From positions 1,426,001 to 1,490,000 of the forward strand of contig NZ_LR590481.1 in assembly GCF_901482605.1 (NCBI RefSeq): a stretch of DNA of 64,000 bases. Reading direction: 5' to 3'. The notes beneath the pieces are model-generated. The model searched no databases. It had not been told where the DNA came from and was given only the letters and a program-made list of their open reading frames with translations. Below are positions 1 through 9,495 of this stretch, piece after piece; position 1 is the stretch's first letter; every line of letters begins with the position of its first letter. A program made the position numbers and the translations under genes. The DNA comes from Hathewaya histolytica. GTDB lineage: Bacteria; Bacillota; Clostridia; Clostridiales; Clostridiaceae.

Positions 1-1944
1 AATTAAGCTTTTAGGTATACGTGGTTTTTTATAAAAATGATCCAGATTAGAAAAAGAAATCAATTTATATAAATTTTTAATTCCTATCTGATTTTTACAA
101 AGAATTATAAGATGAGAGGTAAATGCTGATTTTATATTAAAGTTCCCTAAAAATTCTTTATTTAAATCTCCCATTTTTAGTATGTTAAGTTCTTTCAATT
201 TTTCAAAAGATTTTATTAAAATCTCACCAGTAGCTCTTGCATCATCCACAGCTCTATGGTGATTTTCTAGAGAAATATTAAGATGTTTTGCTACAACATT
301 TAACTTATATCTTTTTAATTCTGGATATAGAAATTTACTTAAAGGTATAGTATCCATAATTGGATTATTAAAATCCATATTTAAATCCCTACAATTTTTT
401 CGTATGAATGAGGTATCAAAGGTGGAATTATGTGCAACTACTACTGAATCACCTAAAAAATGCATAAATTTAGGTAAAACAATACTTATATCATCTTTAT
501 CTATTACCATATCATTTGTAATGCCTGTAAGTTCTGTGATGTTATATGGTATGGATTTATTGGGATTTACAAATTCATTAAATGAATCTATTATTACCCC
601 ATCTTTTATTTTTACTGCACCAATTTCAATAATCTTATCATTTTCACTAGAAAATCCTGTAGTTTCAATATCAAAAACTACAAATTCATCTTCTATAGTA
701 GTATCTTCTCCACCTAATATTATAGATTCACCATCATCTACAAAATAAGCTTCTACTCCGTAAATAACCTTTATTTTATTCTTTTTACCAGCCTCCATGG
801 CGTCTGGAAATGCTTGAGCCACTCCATGATCTGTGATAGCCACGGCCTTATGTCCCCATTTAGCTGCCCTTTCTACTAATTTTTTCGCGGAAGTTATTCC
901 ATCCATAGAACTCATATTAGTATGTAAGTGTAACTCAACTCTCTTTTCATCACATAAATCTAACTTTTCAATTTTATCTAGCTTTGTTATATGATGGGCA
1001 AAAATGATATTTTCATTAATAAACTTATCGTAAGTAACATCCCCTTTGATTTTATAGTGACAACCTTTCTTTAATTCTTCTGTTAATTTTTCTACCGCAT
1101 TTTGATTTGGAAAACATTTTAATGTAATGGAGCTAGTATAATCTGTAATGTTAAATATAAAGAAAGTTTTTCCTGTTTTAGTTTCCTTTATTTCTAACTT
1201 AAACAAATCTCCTTCTATACACGCTTTTCCCAAATCTAGATTTATATCTTTAATAGGTATAGGTTCTTCAATAATATTTTTGCCTAAAACTTGGTTACTA
1301 TTTTCTTTAATAGAATTATTGTATTCCTTTTTCCTGTGATCCTTTTTAGTATTATTTTCATATTTATTATTTGAAACTATTTGATTACTTAAAACATTTT
1401 TTATTATTCCAAAGTTCTCTTTTTCCTTTTCTTCAAAATAATTTATGTCTTTTAGTTCATCTATATAATCTATAATTACATTACATCTAACATCAAAAAT
1501 TTCATAAATACGATCAGAAACTAATTTTTCTATATTCTTTTCTTTTAAAAATTTACATACAAAACTATTGCCATAATAGATACTTAATGTATCTTCTTTT
1601 ATAACCCTTTTAGAATTTAAAAGACATTCTTTAAAAAGGGGCATTTTATCTGATATATTTTCAACTAATTCTATCCAATATTCGTTACAAATATCTTGTA
1701 ATTTTATATCAGAAATATCTTTATAAAATATAAGTTCAATTTCATCGAAACACTTAAAAAAGTCTTTTAATATTATCTTTATGTCTTCTTGTAAGGAAAC
1801 TCCAAGAGCATTTTTACCTTTTAAAATTAAACTAATTTTATTTAAAGTTTTATAATACTGTACCTTTAGAAATCTAAAATCTTTAAGTTTTAAAAACTCT
1901 TCTTCTTTTAATTTTTCCTTAAGCACCTGTAGTATTACATCCAT
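1..1944 (-). CDS. polC: DNA polymerase III alpha subunit, Gram-positive PolC type (partial, C-terminus beyond window)
   Basis: This is the replicative polymerase of low-GC Gram-positives. Only the first 648 residues are present because the gene runs off the left edge; full-length PolC is about 1,430 residues. The start is the ATG whose complement is at 1942-1944, with a GGAG Shine-Dalgarno (SD) just upstream. The visible part covers the N-terminal region, the OB-fold and the beginning of the inserted DEDDh proofreading exonuclease; the motif FVVFDIETTGFS lies near residue 425 and VVAHNSTFD follows. That internal exonuclease separates PolC from DnaE. It is the last gene of the dxr-rseP-ispG-polC block, a common clostridial arrangement. 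Confidence 0.95.
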   Translation of the reverse strand, partial: MDVILQVLKEKLKEEEFLKLKDFRFLKVQYYKTLNKISLILKGKNALGVSLQEDIKIILKDFFKCFDEIELIFYKDISDIKLQDICNEYWIELVENISDKMPLFKECLLNSKRVIKEDTLSIYYGNSFVCKFLKEKNIEKLVSDRIYEIFDVRCNVIIDYIDELKDINYFEEKEKENFGIIKNVLSNQIVSNNKYENNTKKDHRKKEYNNSIKENSNQVLGKNIIEEPIPIKDINLDLGKACIEGDLFKLEIKETKTGKTFFIFNITDYTSSITLKCFPNQNAVEKLTEELKKGCHYKIKGDVTYDKFINENIIFAHHITKLDKIEKLDLCDEKRVELHLHTNMSSMDGITSAKKLVERAAKWGHKAVAITDHGVAQAFPDAMEAGKKNKIKVIYGVEAYFVDDGESIILGGEDTTIEDEFVVFDIETTGFSSENDKIIEIGAVKIKDGVIIDSFNEFVNPNKSIPYNITELTGITNDMVIDKDDISIVLPKFMHFLGDSVVVAHNSTFDTSFIRKNCRDLNMDFNNPIMDTIPLSKFLYPELKRYKLNVVAKHLNISLENHHRAVDDARATGEILIKSFEKLKELNILKMGDLNKEFLGNFNIKSAFTSHLIILCKNQIGIKNLYKLISFSNLDHFYKKPRIPKSLI

Positions 1945-1979
1945 TTTAAAGCTCCTTATAAATATATTTTTGAAGAAAG

Positions 1980-2003
1980 AATGGCCATGAAACCATAGCC
2001 ATT
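1980..2003 (-). terminator. Hairpin after ispG
   Basis: Arms AATGGCCATG (1980-1989) and CATAGCCATT (1994-2003) pair with one G-U wobble and a 4-base loop, overlapping the ispG stop codon. The downstream T tract is interrupted, so this is a weak terminator or an attenuating hairpin before polC. Confidence 0.5.
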
Positions 2004-3060
2004 ATTCCTCAAAGTTATTTACTTCCTTTATAAGTTCTTCAATTAAATCTTCTTCCTTAACCCTTCTAATAATAATACCTTTTTTAAAGATTAAGCCTTC
2101 ACCATTACCACCTGCTATACCTATATCAGCATCTCTAGCTTCACCAGGCCCATTAACGGCACACCCCATAACAGCAACTTTTATGTTTTTATTTATGCCT
2201 GCAAGTCTTTTTTCCGCTTCCTCAGCAATTTTGATTAAATTTATTTGTGTTCTTCCACAAGTAGGACAAGAAACAAATTTTATTCCATCTTCAATATATC
2301 CTAAAGACTTCAGAATCTCCCTTCCTACTTTAACCTCTTCTTTCACATCACCTGTTAAGGAGATTCTTAATGTATCTCCAATTCCATCAGCAAGCAATGT
2401 TCCCATACCTATAGAAGATTTTATTGTACCAGAGAATATAGTTCCTGCCTCTGTTACACCTAAATGTAATGGGTAATCTACTTGTTTTGAAAGTAACCTA
2501 TATCCTTGTATAGTTTTAAATACATCAGAAGATTTTATTGAAATAACTATATTATCAAAGTTGTATTTTTGTAAAATCTCAACATTTCTTAGAGCACTTT
2601 CTACTAATGCCTCTGCTGTGGGACTACCATATTTCTGTAAAAGCTCTTTTTCTAAAGAACCAGAATTTACTCCAATTCTTATAGGTATATTTCTATCCTT
2701 TGCAGCCATTATAACTTCTCTAATTCTTTCTTCACTACCAATATTCCCTGGATTTATTCTAACTGCAGAAACACCATTTTCTATTACCTTTAAAGCTAAT
2801 CTATAATCAAAGTGAATATCTGCTACAACTGGTATATTTACAGACTTTACAATATCTTTTATCGCTTCTGCTGCTATTTTATCAGGAATAGCACATCTTA
2901 CAATATCACATTTAACGCTTTCTAATTCTTTTATTTGATTAACAGTTTTTAAAACATCACGAGTATCTGTATTAGTCATAGACTGAACAGCTACTTTATT
3001 ATTACCACCTATCTTTATGTTCCCTACTTTAACTTCTCTTGTTTTTCTTCTATCTATCAT
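2002..3060 (-). CDS. ispG: 4-hydroxy-3-methylbut-2-enyl diphosphate synthase (flavodoxin)
   Basis: IspG (GcpE) performs the penultimate step of the methylerythritol phosphate pathway to isoprenoids, converting MEcPP to HMBPP with a 4Fe-4S cluster. The 352-residue protein has the TIM-barrel N-terminal part (AVQSMTNTDT near residue 25, then DIHFDYRLA). The C-terminal cluster domain has Cys-Pro-Thr-Cys near residue 265 and a third cysteine in GCAVNGPGEA near 300. Length and cysteine spacing match bacterial IspG. It lies directly after rseP and dxr; Dxr is the first committed enzyme of the same pathway, so the operon groups isoprenoid synthesis with envelope functions. Confidence 0.97.
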   Translation of the reverse strand: MIDRRKTREVKVGNIKIGGNNKVAVQSMTNTDTRDVLKTVNQIKELESVKCDIVRCAIPDKIAAEAIKDIVKSVNIPVVADIHFDYRLALKVIENGVSAVRINPGNIGSEERIREVIMAAKDRNIPIRIGVNSGSLEKELLQKYGSPTAEALVESALRNVEILQKYNFDNIVISIKSSDVFKTIQGYRLLSKQVDYPLHLGVTEAGTIFSGTIKSSIGMGTLLADGIGDTLRISLTGDVKEEVKVGREILKSLGYIEDGIKFVSCPTCGRTQINLIKIAEEAEKRLAGINKNIKVAVMGCAVNGPGEARDADIGIAGGNGEGLIFKKGIIIRRVKEEDLIEELIKEVNNFEE

Positions 3061-3073
3061 AAAACGTTCACTC

Positions 3074-4090
3074 CTAAAGTTTTATAGGACTTATAATATC
3101 TTTTAAAGTAACTAATATCATTAAGGATATTAGTATAATAAATCCTATATAATTTAATACCCCTATTTTATCATCATCGAACTTTTTGCCAGTTATTATC
3201 TGTAAAATTAAAATAAATATCCATCCCCCATCTAAGGCTGGAAAAGGTATAATATTAAATATAGCAAGTTGCACACTTAGTAAAGCCATAAAGTATATTA
3301 AATAAATTATTCCTCTAGAGGCAGTTTTAACTGACACTTTCATTATAGTAATAGGTCCACCTACATCATCTTTTTTAATTTTACCTTTAAATAGAGTTTT
3401 AAAGAAAGAAAATGTTTGTTTTGTCGTATCCCATGTTTGGTCTAAGCCACTTTTAAGAGCCATACCTGTATTAGGTTTAATTAAGGATGGTGCTATTCCT
3501 ATCATGTATCTTCCGTCTTTTTTATCTGGAGATAAATAGAAACTAAGTTCTTTATTTTCTCTATTTACAGTTACATTTATTTTTTCTCCATCTATTTTAG
3601 ACATTTTAAGTAAAAAGTCATTCCATGAAGATATTTTTTCGTTATTGAATCTAGTTATTTCATCCCCAACCTTTATCCCAGCAGTCATAGCCGGCGATTT
3701 ATCTACAACCTCTGATACTTTAGGTATTATATATCCTAAATTTTTGCTTGTAATAGCAAAGAAAATTATAGCCATAAGTATGTTCATCATTGGACCTGCT
3801 ATTACTATACTTAATTTTTGTAAAGGACTTTTACTAGAAAATGCCCTTTCATCTTTTATATCTCCATCCTCACCTAACATTTTAACATATCCACCGATAG
3901 GTGCGGCTTTAATTAAATATTCTGTTTCTTTTCCTTTTATACTAAATAATTTAGGCCCCATGCCTAATGAAAATTCTTCAACCTTAACCCCATTTAACTT
4001 AGCCGCAATAAAGTGCCCCAATTCATGCCCTATTACGAGCGCACTAAAGGATAGTACGGCAGCTATTATATATAATATAGTCAATTCCAA
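3074..4090 (-). CDS. rseP: Site-2 intramembrane metalloprotease RseP/RasP family
   Basis: This is a membrane-embedded zinc protease that cleaves transmembrane segments of anti-sigma factors and signal-peptide remnants. The 338-residue protein has an N-terminal transmembrane helix carrying the HELGH zinc motif (residues 22-26), a PDZ domain at about 110-190 (AGIKVGDEITRFN), and a C-terminal helix with the partner motif FPALDGG near residue 285 that supplies the Asp ligand. All catalytic elements are present. It sits between dxr and ispG with gaps of 13-20 bases, so one transcript is likely. In Bacillus the family releases sigma-W from RsiW; the clostridial substrate is not known from the sequence. 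Confidence 0.95.
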   Translation of the reverse strand: MELTILYIIAAVLSFSALVIGHELGHFIAAKLNGVKVEEFSLGMGPKLFSIKGKETEYLIKAAPIGGYVKMLGEDGDIKDERAFSSKSPLQKLSIVIAGPMMNILMAIIFFAITSKNLGYIIPKVSEVVDKSPAMTAGIKVGDEITRFNNEKISSWNDFLLKMSKIDGEKINVTVNRENKELSFYLSPDKKDGRYMIGIAPSLIKPNTGMALKSGLDQTWDTTKQTFSFFKTLFKGKIKKDDVGGPITIMKVSVKTASRGIIYLIYFMALLSVQLAIFNIIPFPALDGGWIFILILQIITGKKFDDDKIGVLNYIGFIILISLMILVTLKDIISPIKL

Positions 4091-4109
4091 ATCTCCCTTC
4101 TTAATTTAC

Positions 4110-5264
4110 CTAATTAAATTTATTTTTTATGTACTTCCTAACATTTAAATCTGTTTCTATTATTTCTTCTATAGAAAGATTTTTTTTATACTCAAAATAA
4201 TTCATAGAATCCTCTACTAAGTTACCTATATCTAGAAATTTTATTTTATGTTCTAAAAATAATTGTACTGCTACTTCATTAGCTGCATTTAAAATCACAG
4301 GCATATTTCCCTTCATTTTTCCTGCTTTAAATGCAAGTTTTAAACATTTAAAGGTTTCCATATCTGGTTCTGAAAAATTTAGACTTTTTATTTTGAATAA
4401 GTCTAATTTAGAAATTAACCTCTTTCCTCTATTTGGATAATTCATGGCATACTGAATTGGAAGTTTCATATCAGTACATGACATTTGAGATATTACAGTT
4501 CCATCTTTATATTGTACCATAGAGTGTATAATGCTTTCGGGATGAATTATCACTTTTATATTCTCATAATCTATATCAAATAAATAGTGTGCTTCAATAA
4601 CTTCTAAACCCTTGTTCATTAAAGTAGCAGAATCTATACTTATCTTTCTACCCATATTCCATTTAGGATGTTTTAATGCCTCTTCTGGTAATACCTCTTG
4701 AAGTTCTTCAGCTTTTCTTCCTTTAAAAGGACCTCCAGACCCTGTAAGTAATATCTTATCTATATCTTCCTTTTTATGTCCTTGGAGGCATTGAAAAATA
4801 GCCCCATGTTCAGAATCTACTGGTAAAATCTTAACATTATACTTTTTTGCCTCTCCCATTACTAAATCGCCTGCTACAACTAATGTCTCCTTATTGGCTA
4901 AAGCTATATCTTTCTTATGCCTTATAGCTTCTATTGTAGGTTTTAAACCTATCATTCCAACTACAGAAGTTAAAACCATATCCACTTCTGGAAGGGTTGA
5001 TGTGGCAATTAATCCCTCCATTCCTTTTAGTGTTTGTGTTTTTTTATAATTTATTCTACAGTATTCTTCTATCTTTTTAGCTGCATATTCATCCATCATA
5101 GCTATATATTTAGGATTAAATTCATCTATAATTTCTATAACTTTATTAACATTGTTGTTAGCACTTATAGCAATCAACTTAAATTTTTCACTTTCTTTTC
5201 TTATAATATCCAAGGCTTGAGTTCCTATAGATCCCGTTCCCCCTAAAATACTTATGTTCCTCAA
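4110..5264 (-). CDS. dxr: 1-deoxy-D-xylulose 5-phosphate reductoisomerase
   Basis: Dxr converts DXP to MEP with NADPH, the first committed step of the non-mevalonate isoprenoid pathway. An N-terminal Rossmann motif (ISILGGTGSIGTQ) begins directly at the chosen start. Family motifs follow: ALANKETLV, LPVDSEHGAIFQCLQG, TGSGGPF and ISIDSATLMNKGLEVIEAH. I place the start at a TTG (complement 5262-5264), giving 384 residues, because AAAGGAGAG lies six bases upstream. The upstream in-frame ATG at 5286-5288 lacks an SD and adds residues not seen in the family. The gene starts just after the AI-2E permease stop. Confidence 0.93.
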   Translation of the reverse strand: MRNISILGGTGSIGTQALDIIRKESEKFKLIAISANNNVNKVIEIIDEFNPKYIAMMDEYAAKKIEEYCRINYKKTQTLKGMEGLIATSTLPEVDMVLTSVVGMIGLKPTIEAIRHKKDIALANKETLVVAGDLVMGEAKKYNVKILPVDSEHGAIFQCLQGHKKEDIDKILLTGSGGPFKGRKAEELQEVLPEEALKHPKWNMGRKISIDSATLMNKGLEVIEAHYLFDIDYENIKVIIHPESIIHSMVQYKDGTVISQMSCTDMKLPIQYAMNYPNRGKRLISKLDLFKIKSLNFSEPDMETFKCLKLAFKAGKMKGNMPVILNAANEVAVQLFLEHKIKFLDIGNLVEDSMNYFEYKKNLSIEEIIETDLNVRKYIKNKFN

Positions 5265-5277
5265 AATAATCTCTCCT

Positions 5278-6255
5278 TTATTGATCACCTAAATTTATTA
5301 TTTCTTTTATAATAATTATATACATAGGTCCTAAGAAAAAACCAATTATTCCAGTGAACTTTATAAAAATATATACTGAAATTATCGTAGCTAATGGATG
5401 TATTTGAAAACTTTTACTAAGATATTTGGTCTCCAATATTTGTCTTAATATTAAAATTAAAAGATATAAGCATATAAATCCTATAACTCTTAGGTAATCT
5501 TTAATAATAATACCGTACAGTATAATAGGTAAAAATATAAATATAGTTCCTACATAAGGTAAAATATCTAAAATACCACATAAAATACCCATTGAAAAGA
5601 AGTTATTTAATCCTAACATATAAAAACCTATGGTGGTAATGAATGTACAGATTATCATTAGTTTAATTTCTATTATAAGTATAAAACTCAAAGTTTTTAA
5701 ACTTTTATATATTGTAGCTATCACTTTCTCAGGAAAAACATGTTTTGAAAAATCTAATATTTTTTCCTTATCTGCTAAAATAAAATAAGTCATTATATTA
5801 CTTATAAAATAAGAAAATAAGAAACTTGTAGTACTTTCTGCTCCATGCTTTATAATATTACCATTTAGAAAATTAATCTTATTAGGTTTTAACATATGAA
5901 AAATTAAATTTAAATTATTATTCTTACTTAAAATATTTTTACAAATATTTTTATATATTCCTATAATATAATAAAATCCCTCTATTAAAATGTTATAATT
6001 TCTAATTAAGATATTACCTATTCTTAATAAAATACCTAAAAAAAATATATTTACAATTAATAGGCTAATTATAACTTTTAATTTATGATTTAAAAACCTA
6101 ACCTTACATAAAAATCTATATATAGGTTTTATTAATATTATTAAAAATATCATAATAAATAAAGGTTGAAAATACCTACCTAGTAATCTAAATATAATAC
6201 ATAGTAAAAAAAATAAAAAGATTGAAACAAGTAACTTCTTATATGAATTTAGCAA
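5278..6255 (-). CDS. AI-2E family (UPF0118) membrane permease
   Basis: This polytopic membrane protein of 325 residues has about seven or eight hydrophobic helices. The family signature GILDILPYVGTIFIFLP lies near residues 224-240, with a conserved proline/glycine-rich C-terminal helix. Members include the AI-2 exporter TqsA and Na+/Li+:H+ antiporters; the substrate here cannot be told. It lies between cdsA and dxr, an insertion relative to the classical cdsA-dxr order. A strong hairpin separates it from cdsA, so it may begin its own transcript with dxr. The 149 bases upstream are very AT-rich and could hold a promoter. Confidence 0.85.
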   Translation of the reverse strand: MLNSYKKLLVSIFLFFLLCIIFRLLGRYFQPLFIMIFLIILIKPIYRFLCKVRFLNHKLKVIISLLIVNIFFLGILLRIGNILIRNYNILIEGFYYIIGIYKNICKNILSKNNNLNLIFHMLKPNKINFLNGNIIKHGAESTTSFLFSYFISNIMTYFILADKEKILDFSKHVFPEKVIATIYKSLKTLSFILIIEIKLMIICTFITTIGFYMLGLNNFFSMGILCGILDILPYVGTIFIFLPIILYGIIIKDYLRVIGFICLYLLILILRQILETKYLSKSFQIHPLATIISVYIFIKFTGIIGFFLGPMYIIIIKEIINLGDQ

Positions 6256-6366
6256 ACTATTCTCCTTTAGTATTATTTTACTATATAATTATATTCACTC
6301 ATATAATTATATATTAATAATGTAGATAATAAAACCTATATATAATAATAATAAAACAATTATAAT

Positions 6367-6403
6367 AAAAAAAGTTTAAGATAATCAATCTTAAACTTTT
6401 TTT
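6367..6403. terminator. Bidirectional-looking terminator after cdsA
   Basis: Stem GTTTAAGAT (6374-6382) / ATCTTAAAC (6388-6396) with a 5-base loop, flanked by seven A and seven T, so it works from either side. It closes the cdsA transcript before the AI-2E permease gene. Confidence 0.85.
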
Positions 6404-6404
6404 A

Positions 6405-7208
6405 TTATAACTTTATTATTAATGTTATATAAAAATATATAGCTGCAGAGACAAACAATATGCTATCAAATCTATCTAATATTCCTCCATGACCAGGTAT
6501 TATATTTCCATAATCCTTAACATTTAAATATCTCTTTATTATGGAGGCTACTAAATCCCCTATTTGACCAAGTATACCACCAATGAGTCCAATAATGAAA
6601 TAATGATATAAATTTATATGTACCCCAAATTTATTGATAATAACACCGTATACGCAGCATCCTACAACACTACCAATAAGACCTCCAATAGATCCCTCTA
6701 TGGTTTTCTTTGGGCTTACATTAGGACATAATTTATTTTTGCCAAATAATCTTCCACTATAATAAGCAAAAGTATCACTACCCCAAGAACATATAAAAAC
6801 TAACCAAGTAAAATATTGACCAAAATCTTTCATCTCTATTTTAGGTATTAAACTAAATAATAAAGGAACATATAAAAAACCAAATATAGTCAAGGCAGAT
6901 TCTATAAAGTTATGCTTAAGCTGAAAAACTGGAATACTTAAACAAATACATATAAATAATACTACTATAAATAAAAAATAGTCTGTGGTTAACTTATCTA
7001 AATATAAAAAATATATAATTACAAAGGCATAAGCTAAATAATTAAAAGTATGATAATCTTTCTTCTTTAATATACCATAAAATTCATATAATCCAACTAA
7101 AGACAAAATTAAAACTAGAAACTTCAAGTGATTTCCACCTATAAATAGAAAAATTGCTAAAGGTAGTAAAACTATAGCCCCTAAGTATCTGTTGTAAACC
7201 GCATTCAT
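6405..7208 (-). CDS. cdsA: Phosphatidate cytidylyltransferase
   Basis: CdsA makes CDP-diacylglycerol from phosphatidic acid and CTP at the membrane, the branch point for phosphatidylglycerol and phosphatidylethanolamine. The 267-residue protein is very hydrophobic, with about eight helices. The family signature lies near residues 140-225: WGSDTFAYYSGRLFGK, SPKKTIEGSIGG and, near the C-terminus, KDYGNIIPGHGGILDRFDS. It directly follows uppS (2-base gap), the standard uppS-cdsA pair, suggesting translational coupling. Confidence 0.97.
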   Translation of the reverse strand: MNAVYNRYLGAIVLLPLAIFLFIGGNHLKFLVLILSLVGLYEFYGILKKKDYHTFNYLAYAFVIIYFLYLDKLTTDYFLFIVVLFICICLSIPVFQLKHNFIESALTIFGFLYVPLLFSLIPKIEMKDFGQYFTWLVFICSWGSDTFAYYSGRLFGKNKLCPNVSPKKTIEGSIGGLIGSVVGCCVYGVIINKFGVHINLYHYFIIGLIGGILGQIGDLVASIIKRYLNVKDYGNIIPGHGGILDRFDSILFVSAAIYFYITLIIKL

Positions 7209-7210
7209 AA

Positions 7211-8005
7211 CTATTTAATTCCTCCAAATCTTCTTTCTCTGCCCTGATATTCTTTTATTGCATTTCTAAGATCTTTTTTTGTAAAATCTGGCCAAAGAAC
7301 TTTAGTAAACAAAATTTCAGAATAGGAACTTTGCCATAATAAAAAATTGCTTATTCTTTGTTCTCCACTGGTTCTTATTAGTATTTCAGGTTCAGGCATG
7401 CCTTTTGTATAAAGATAATTTTCAAATACCTCTTCATCTATATCATCTATATTTAGATTATTACTTTCAATATCTTTATAGAGCATCTTTATTGCATTTA
7501 GTATTTCATCCCTACCACCATAATTAAGAGCTAAATTTAATGTTAATCCTGAATTATTTTTAGTTTTTTCATAGGCAGATCTTAGTTCATGTTGACACAT
7601 TTCTGGTAAATATGAGATATTTCCTATACTATTAATGATAACATTATTTTTATGTAGTTCATCAAATTCATTTTTTAAATATGAAACAAGAAGATTCATA
7701 AGTGTATTTACTTCTTCTTTTGGTCTTTTCCAATTTTCTGTAGAAAATGCATACAAAGTTAAGTATTTTACTCCAAGTGCACTGCATTCTTTAACAATAT
7801 CTCTTATAGTTTCTACCCCTGCCTTATGTCCAAATGTTCTTGGCATATTTCTTTTTTTAGCCCATCTTCCGTTTCCATCCATAATAATCCCTATATGCTT
7901 AGGTATATTATTAATATCTAGATCCTCTATTAGTGTAGCATATGTATCAATATTTTTTTTATTTTTAGTAAAACATTTAAAAAAATTTCTCACTTTTGTT
8001 AGCAC
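7211..8005 (-). CDS. uppS: Isoprenyl (undecaprenyl) diphosphate synthase
   Basis: UppS adds isopentenyl units in cis to farnesyl diphosphate, making the C55 lipid carrier for peptidoglycan and wall polymers. The 264-residue protein has the P-loop with catalytic Asp (GIIMDGNGRWAKKR near residue 40), LTLYAFSTENWKRP near 85, and the C-terminal substrate motifs EILIRTSGEQRISNFLLWQS and GRERRFGG. The roughly 35-residue N-terminal extension before the core is seen in other clostridial UppS proteins, so I kept the first ATG. It is upstream of cdsA and uses products of the Dxr/IspG pathway encoded in the same window. Confidence 0.96.
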   Translation of the reverse strand: MLTKVRNFFKCFTKNKKNIDTYATLIEDLDINNIPKHIGIIMDGNGRWAKKRNMPRTFGHKAGVETIRDIVKECSALGVKYLTLYAFSTENWKRPKEEVNTLMNLLVSYLKNEFDELHKNNVIINSIGNISYLPEMCQHELRSAYEKTKNNSGLTLNLALNYGGRDEILNAIKMLYKDIESNNLNIDDIDEEVFENYLYTKGMPEPEILIRTSGEQRISNFLLWQSSYSEILFTKVLWPDFTKKDLRNAIKEYQGRERRFGGIK

Positions 8006-8090
8006 TCTCCTAATAAATTTATATGTAGAGTATATTTTATGTATGTTATAATATTTAAAAAATTATTAAATATTTATCTTTCATTTATTA

Positions 8091-8116
8091 AATAAACCTG
8101 CTTTTGCAGGTTTATT
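8091..8116 (-). terminator. Terminator after frr
   Basis: Perfect 11-bp stem AATAAACCTGC (8091-8101) / GCAGGTTTATT (8106-8116), loop TTTT. It follows the frr stop on the minus strand and separates the rpsB-tsf-pyrH-frr group from uppS-cdsA. Confidence 0.8.
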
Positions 8117-8120
8117 ATAA

Positions 8121-8678
8121 TTAAACGGTCATTATCTCTTTTTCTTTCTCATTAACTAATTTATCAACTTCTGCTACATAATTATCAGTTTCTTTTTGAA
8201 TTTTATCTTCATAGGTTTTTGCTTCATCTTCTGTTATTTCAGCTTCTTTTTTAAGATTTTTAATTTTATCATTAGCATCACGTCTCACTGATCTTATAGC
8301 AATTTTTAAATCTTCTCCGGATTTTTTAACAGTTTTAACTAAATTTTTTCTAGTTTCTTCTGTAAGCTCAGGTATTATAAGTCTTATAGCAGAACCGTCA
8401 TTTGATGGGTTTAATCCTAAATCAGACTTCAAAATAGATTTTTCTATCTCTTTAATAGATGATTTATCATATGGTTGAATTAGAAGTATTCTTGCCTCTG
8501 GTACAGATATATTAGCAAGCTGATTAATAGAAGTTAATGTCCCGTAATATTCTACCTCTATTTTTTCAAGCATCTTAGGATTTGCTCTTCCTGCCTTCAT
8601 TCCTGCTAGTTCTTCCTTTAATACAGCAATGGACTTGCTCATTTTATCTTTAGCATTATTTATAACATTAGATACCAT
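8121..8678 (-). CDS. frr: Ribosome recycling factor
   Basis: RRF, with EF-G, splits the post-termination ribosome into subunits. At 185 residues it has the usual length. It shows the family pattern: a long helical bundle (AVLKEELAGMKAGRANP near residues 18-34), a short beta domain (VEYYGTLTSINQLANISVPE), then IIPELTEETRKNLVK and the C-terminal helix. An SD lies just before the ATG (CGGGAG on the coding strand). It follows pyrH by 20 bases, the conserved rpsB-tsf-pyrH-frr arrangement. Confidence 0.97.
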   Translation of the reverse strand: MVSNVINNAKDKMSKSIAVLKEELAGMKAGRANPKMLEKIEVEYYGTLTSINQLANISVPEARILLIQPYDKSSIKEIEKSILKSDLGLNPSNDGSAIRLIIPELTEETRKNLVKTVKKSGEDLKIAIRSVRRDANDKIKNLKKEAEITEDEAKTYEDKIQKETDNYVAEVDKLVNEKEKEIMTV

Positions 8679-8698
8679 ATTTTACCACTCCCGTGAAG

Positions 8699-9409
8699 TT
8701 ATTTTTTTACAATTGTACCTATTTGTTCTCCACAAACAGCACTAATAATATTTTCAGGTTTTTCTAATCCAAATACAAGTATTGGTATATTATTATCCAT
8801 ACATAAAGATGTTGCAGTTGAGTCCATAACTTGCAAACCTTTTTCTAATATTTCAATATATGATAAAGAAGAGTATTTTTTAGCATCCTCGAATTTTCTT
8901 GGATCTTTATCGTATACACCATCTACATTTTTAGCAAGCAATATAATTTCGGCTTCAATTTCTGCTGCTCTTAATGCTGCTGTGGTATCTGTAGAAAAAT
9001 ATGGTTTACCTATACCTGCAGCAAAAATAACAACTCTTCCTTTTTCAAGATGTCTCATAGCTCTTCTTCTAATATAAGGCTCTGCAACCTCTTTCATTTC
9101 TATAGCAGTTTGAACTCTTGTTGGTACACCCATAGCTTCTAATGAATCTTGTAAAGCTAAAGCATTTATACAGGTAGCCATCATACCCATATAGTCAGCA
9201 GTCGCTCTATCCATTTCTTCGCCATTCCTGCCTCTCCAAATGTTTCCACCACCAACAACCATACCACACTGCACACCCATATTAACTAATTCTTTTATTT
9301 GTGACGATATATTTTTAACTAAGTTAAAATCTATCCCAAAACCCTTTTCTCCGGCTAAAGCTTCACCGGATAGCTTTAGCATAACTCTATTATACTTTGC
9401 TGTGCTCAT
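8699..9409 (-). CDS. pyrH: Uridylate (UMP) kinase
   Basis: PyrH phosphorylates UMP to UDP; it is a hexameric amino-acid-kinase-fold enzyme regulated by GTP and UTP. The 236-residue protein starts [20 protein letters not shown], with the glycine-rich [11 protein letters not shown] near 52-62, the uridine site [16 protein letters not shown] near 75-90, and the ATP region [15 protein letters not shown] near 155-170. All motifs are intact and the length is typical. It lies between tsf and frr and shares the translation operon context, though a hairpin separates it from tsf. Confidence 0.97.
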   Translation of the reverse strand: MSTAKYNRVMLKLSGEALAGEKGFGIDFNLVKNISSQIKELVNMGVQCGMVVGGGNIWRGRNGEEMDRATADYMGMMATCINALALQDSLEAMGVPTRVQTAIEMKEVAEPYIRRRAMRHLEKGRVVIFAAGIGKPYFSTDTTAALRAAEIEAEIILLAKNVDGVYDKDPRKFEDAKKYSSLSYIEILEKGLQVMDSTATSLCMDNNIPILVFGLEKPENIISAVCGEQIGTIVKK

Positions 9410-9465
9410 CTAATATTATACCTCCAAAGCGAAAATTTACTAATAAAAAGATCTTTATTTTAAAA

Positions 9466-9490
9466 AAAGAGAACACTGCGTGTTCTCTTT
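9466..9490 (-). terminator. Hairpin between tsf and pyrH
   Basis: Perfect 11-bp stem AAAGAGAACAC (9466-9476) / GTGTTCTCTTT (9480-9490) with loop TGC and a T-rich minus-strand tail. It probably attenuates read-through from rpsB-tsf into pyrH-frr. The GAAC...GTTC spacing (7 bases) is wrong for a LexA box. Confidence 0.8.
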
Positions 9491-9495
9491 AATTT

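Noticed and set aside
404-1339. Plus-strand frames opposite polC
   Set aside because: They are antisense shadows of a clearly conserved coding frame, with no SD and no family-like sequence.
9466-9490. GAAC...GTTC as a LexA box between tsf and pyrH
   Set aside because: The half-sites are 7 bases apart rather than 4 and form the stem of a normal terminator.
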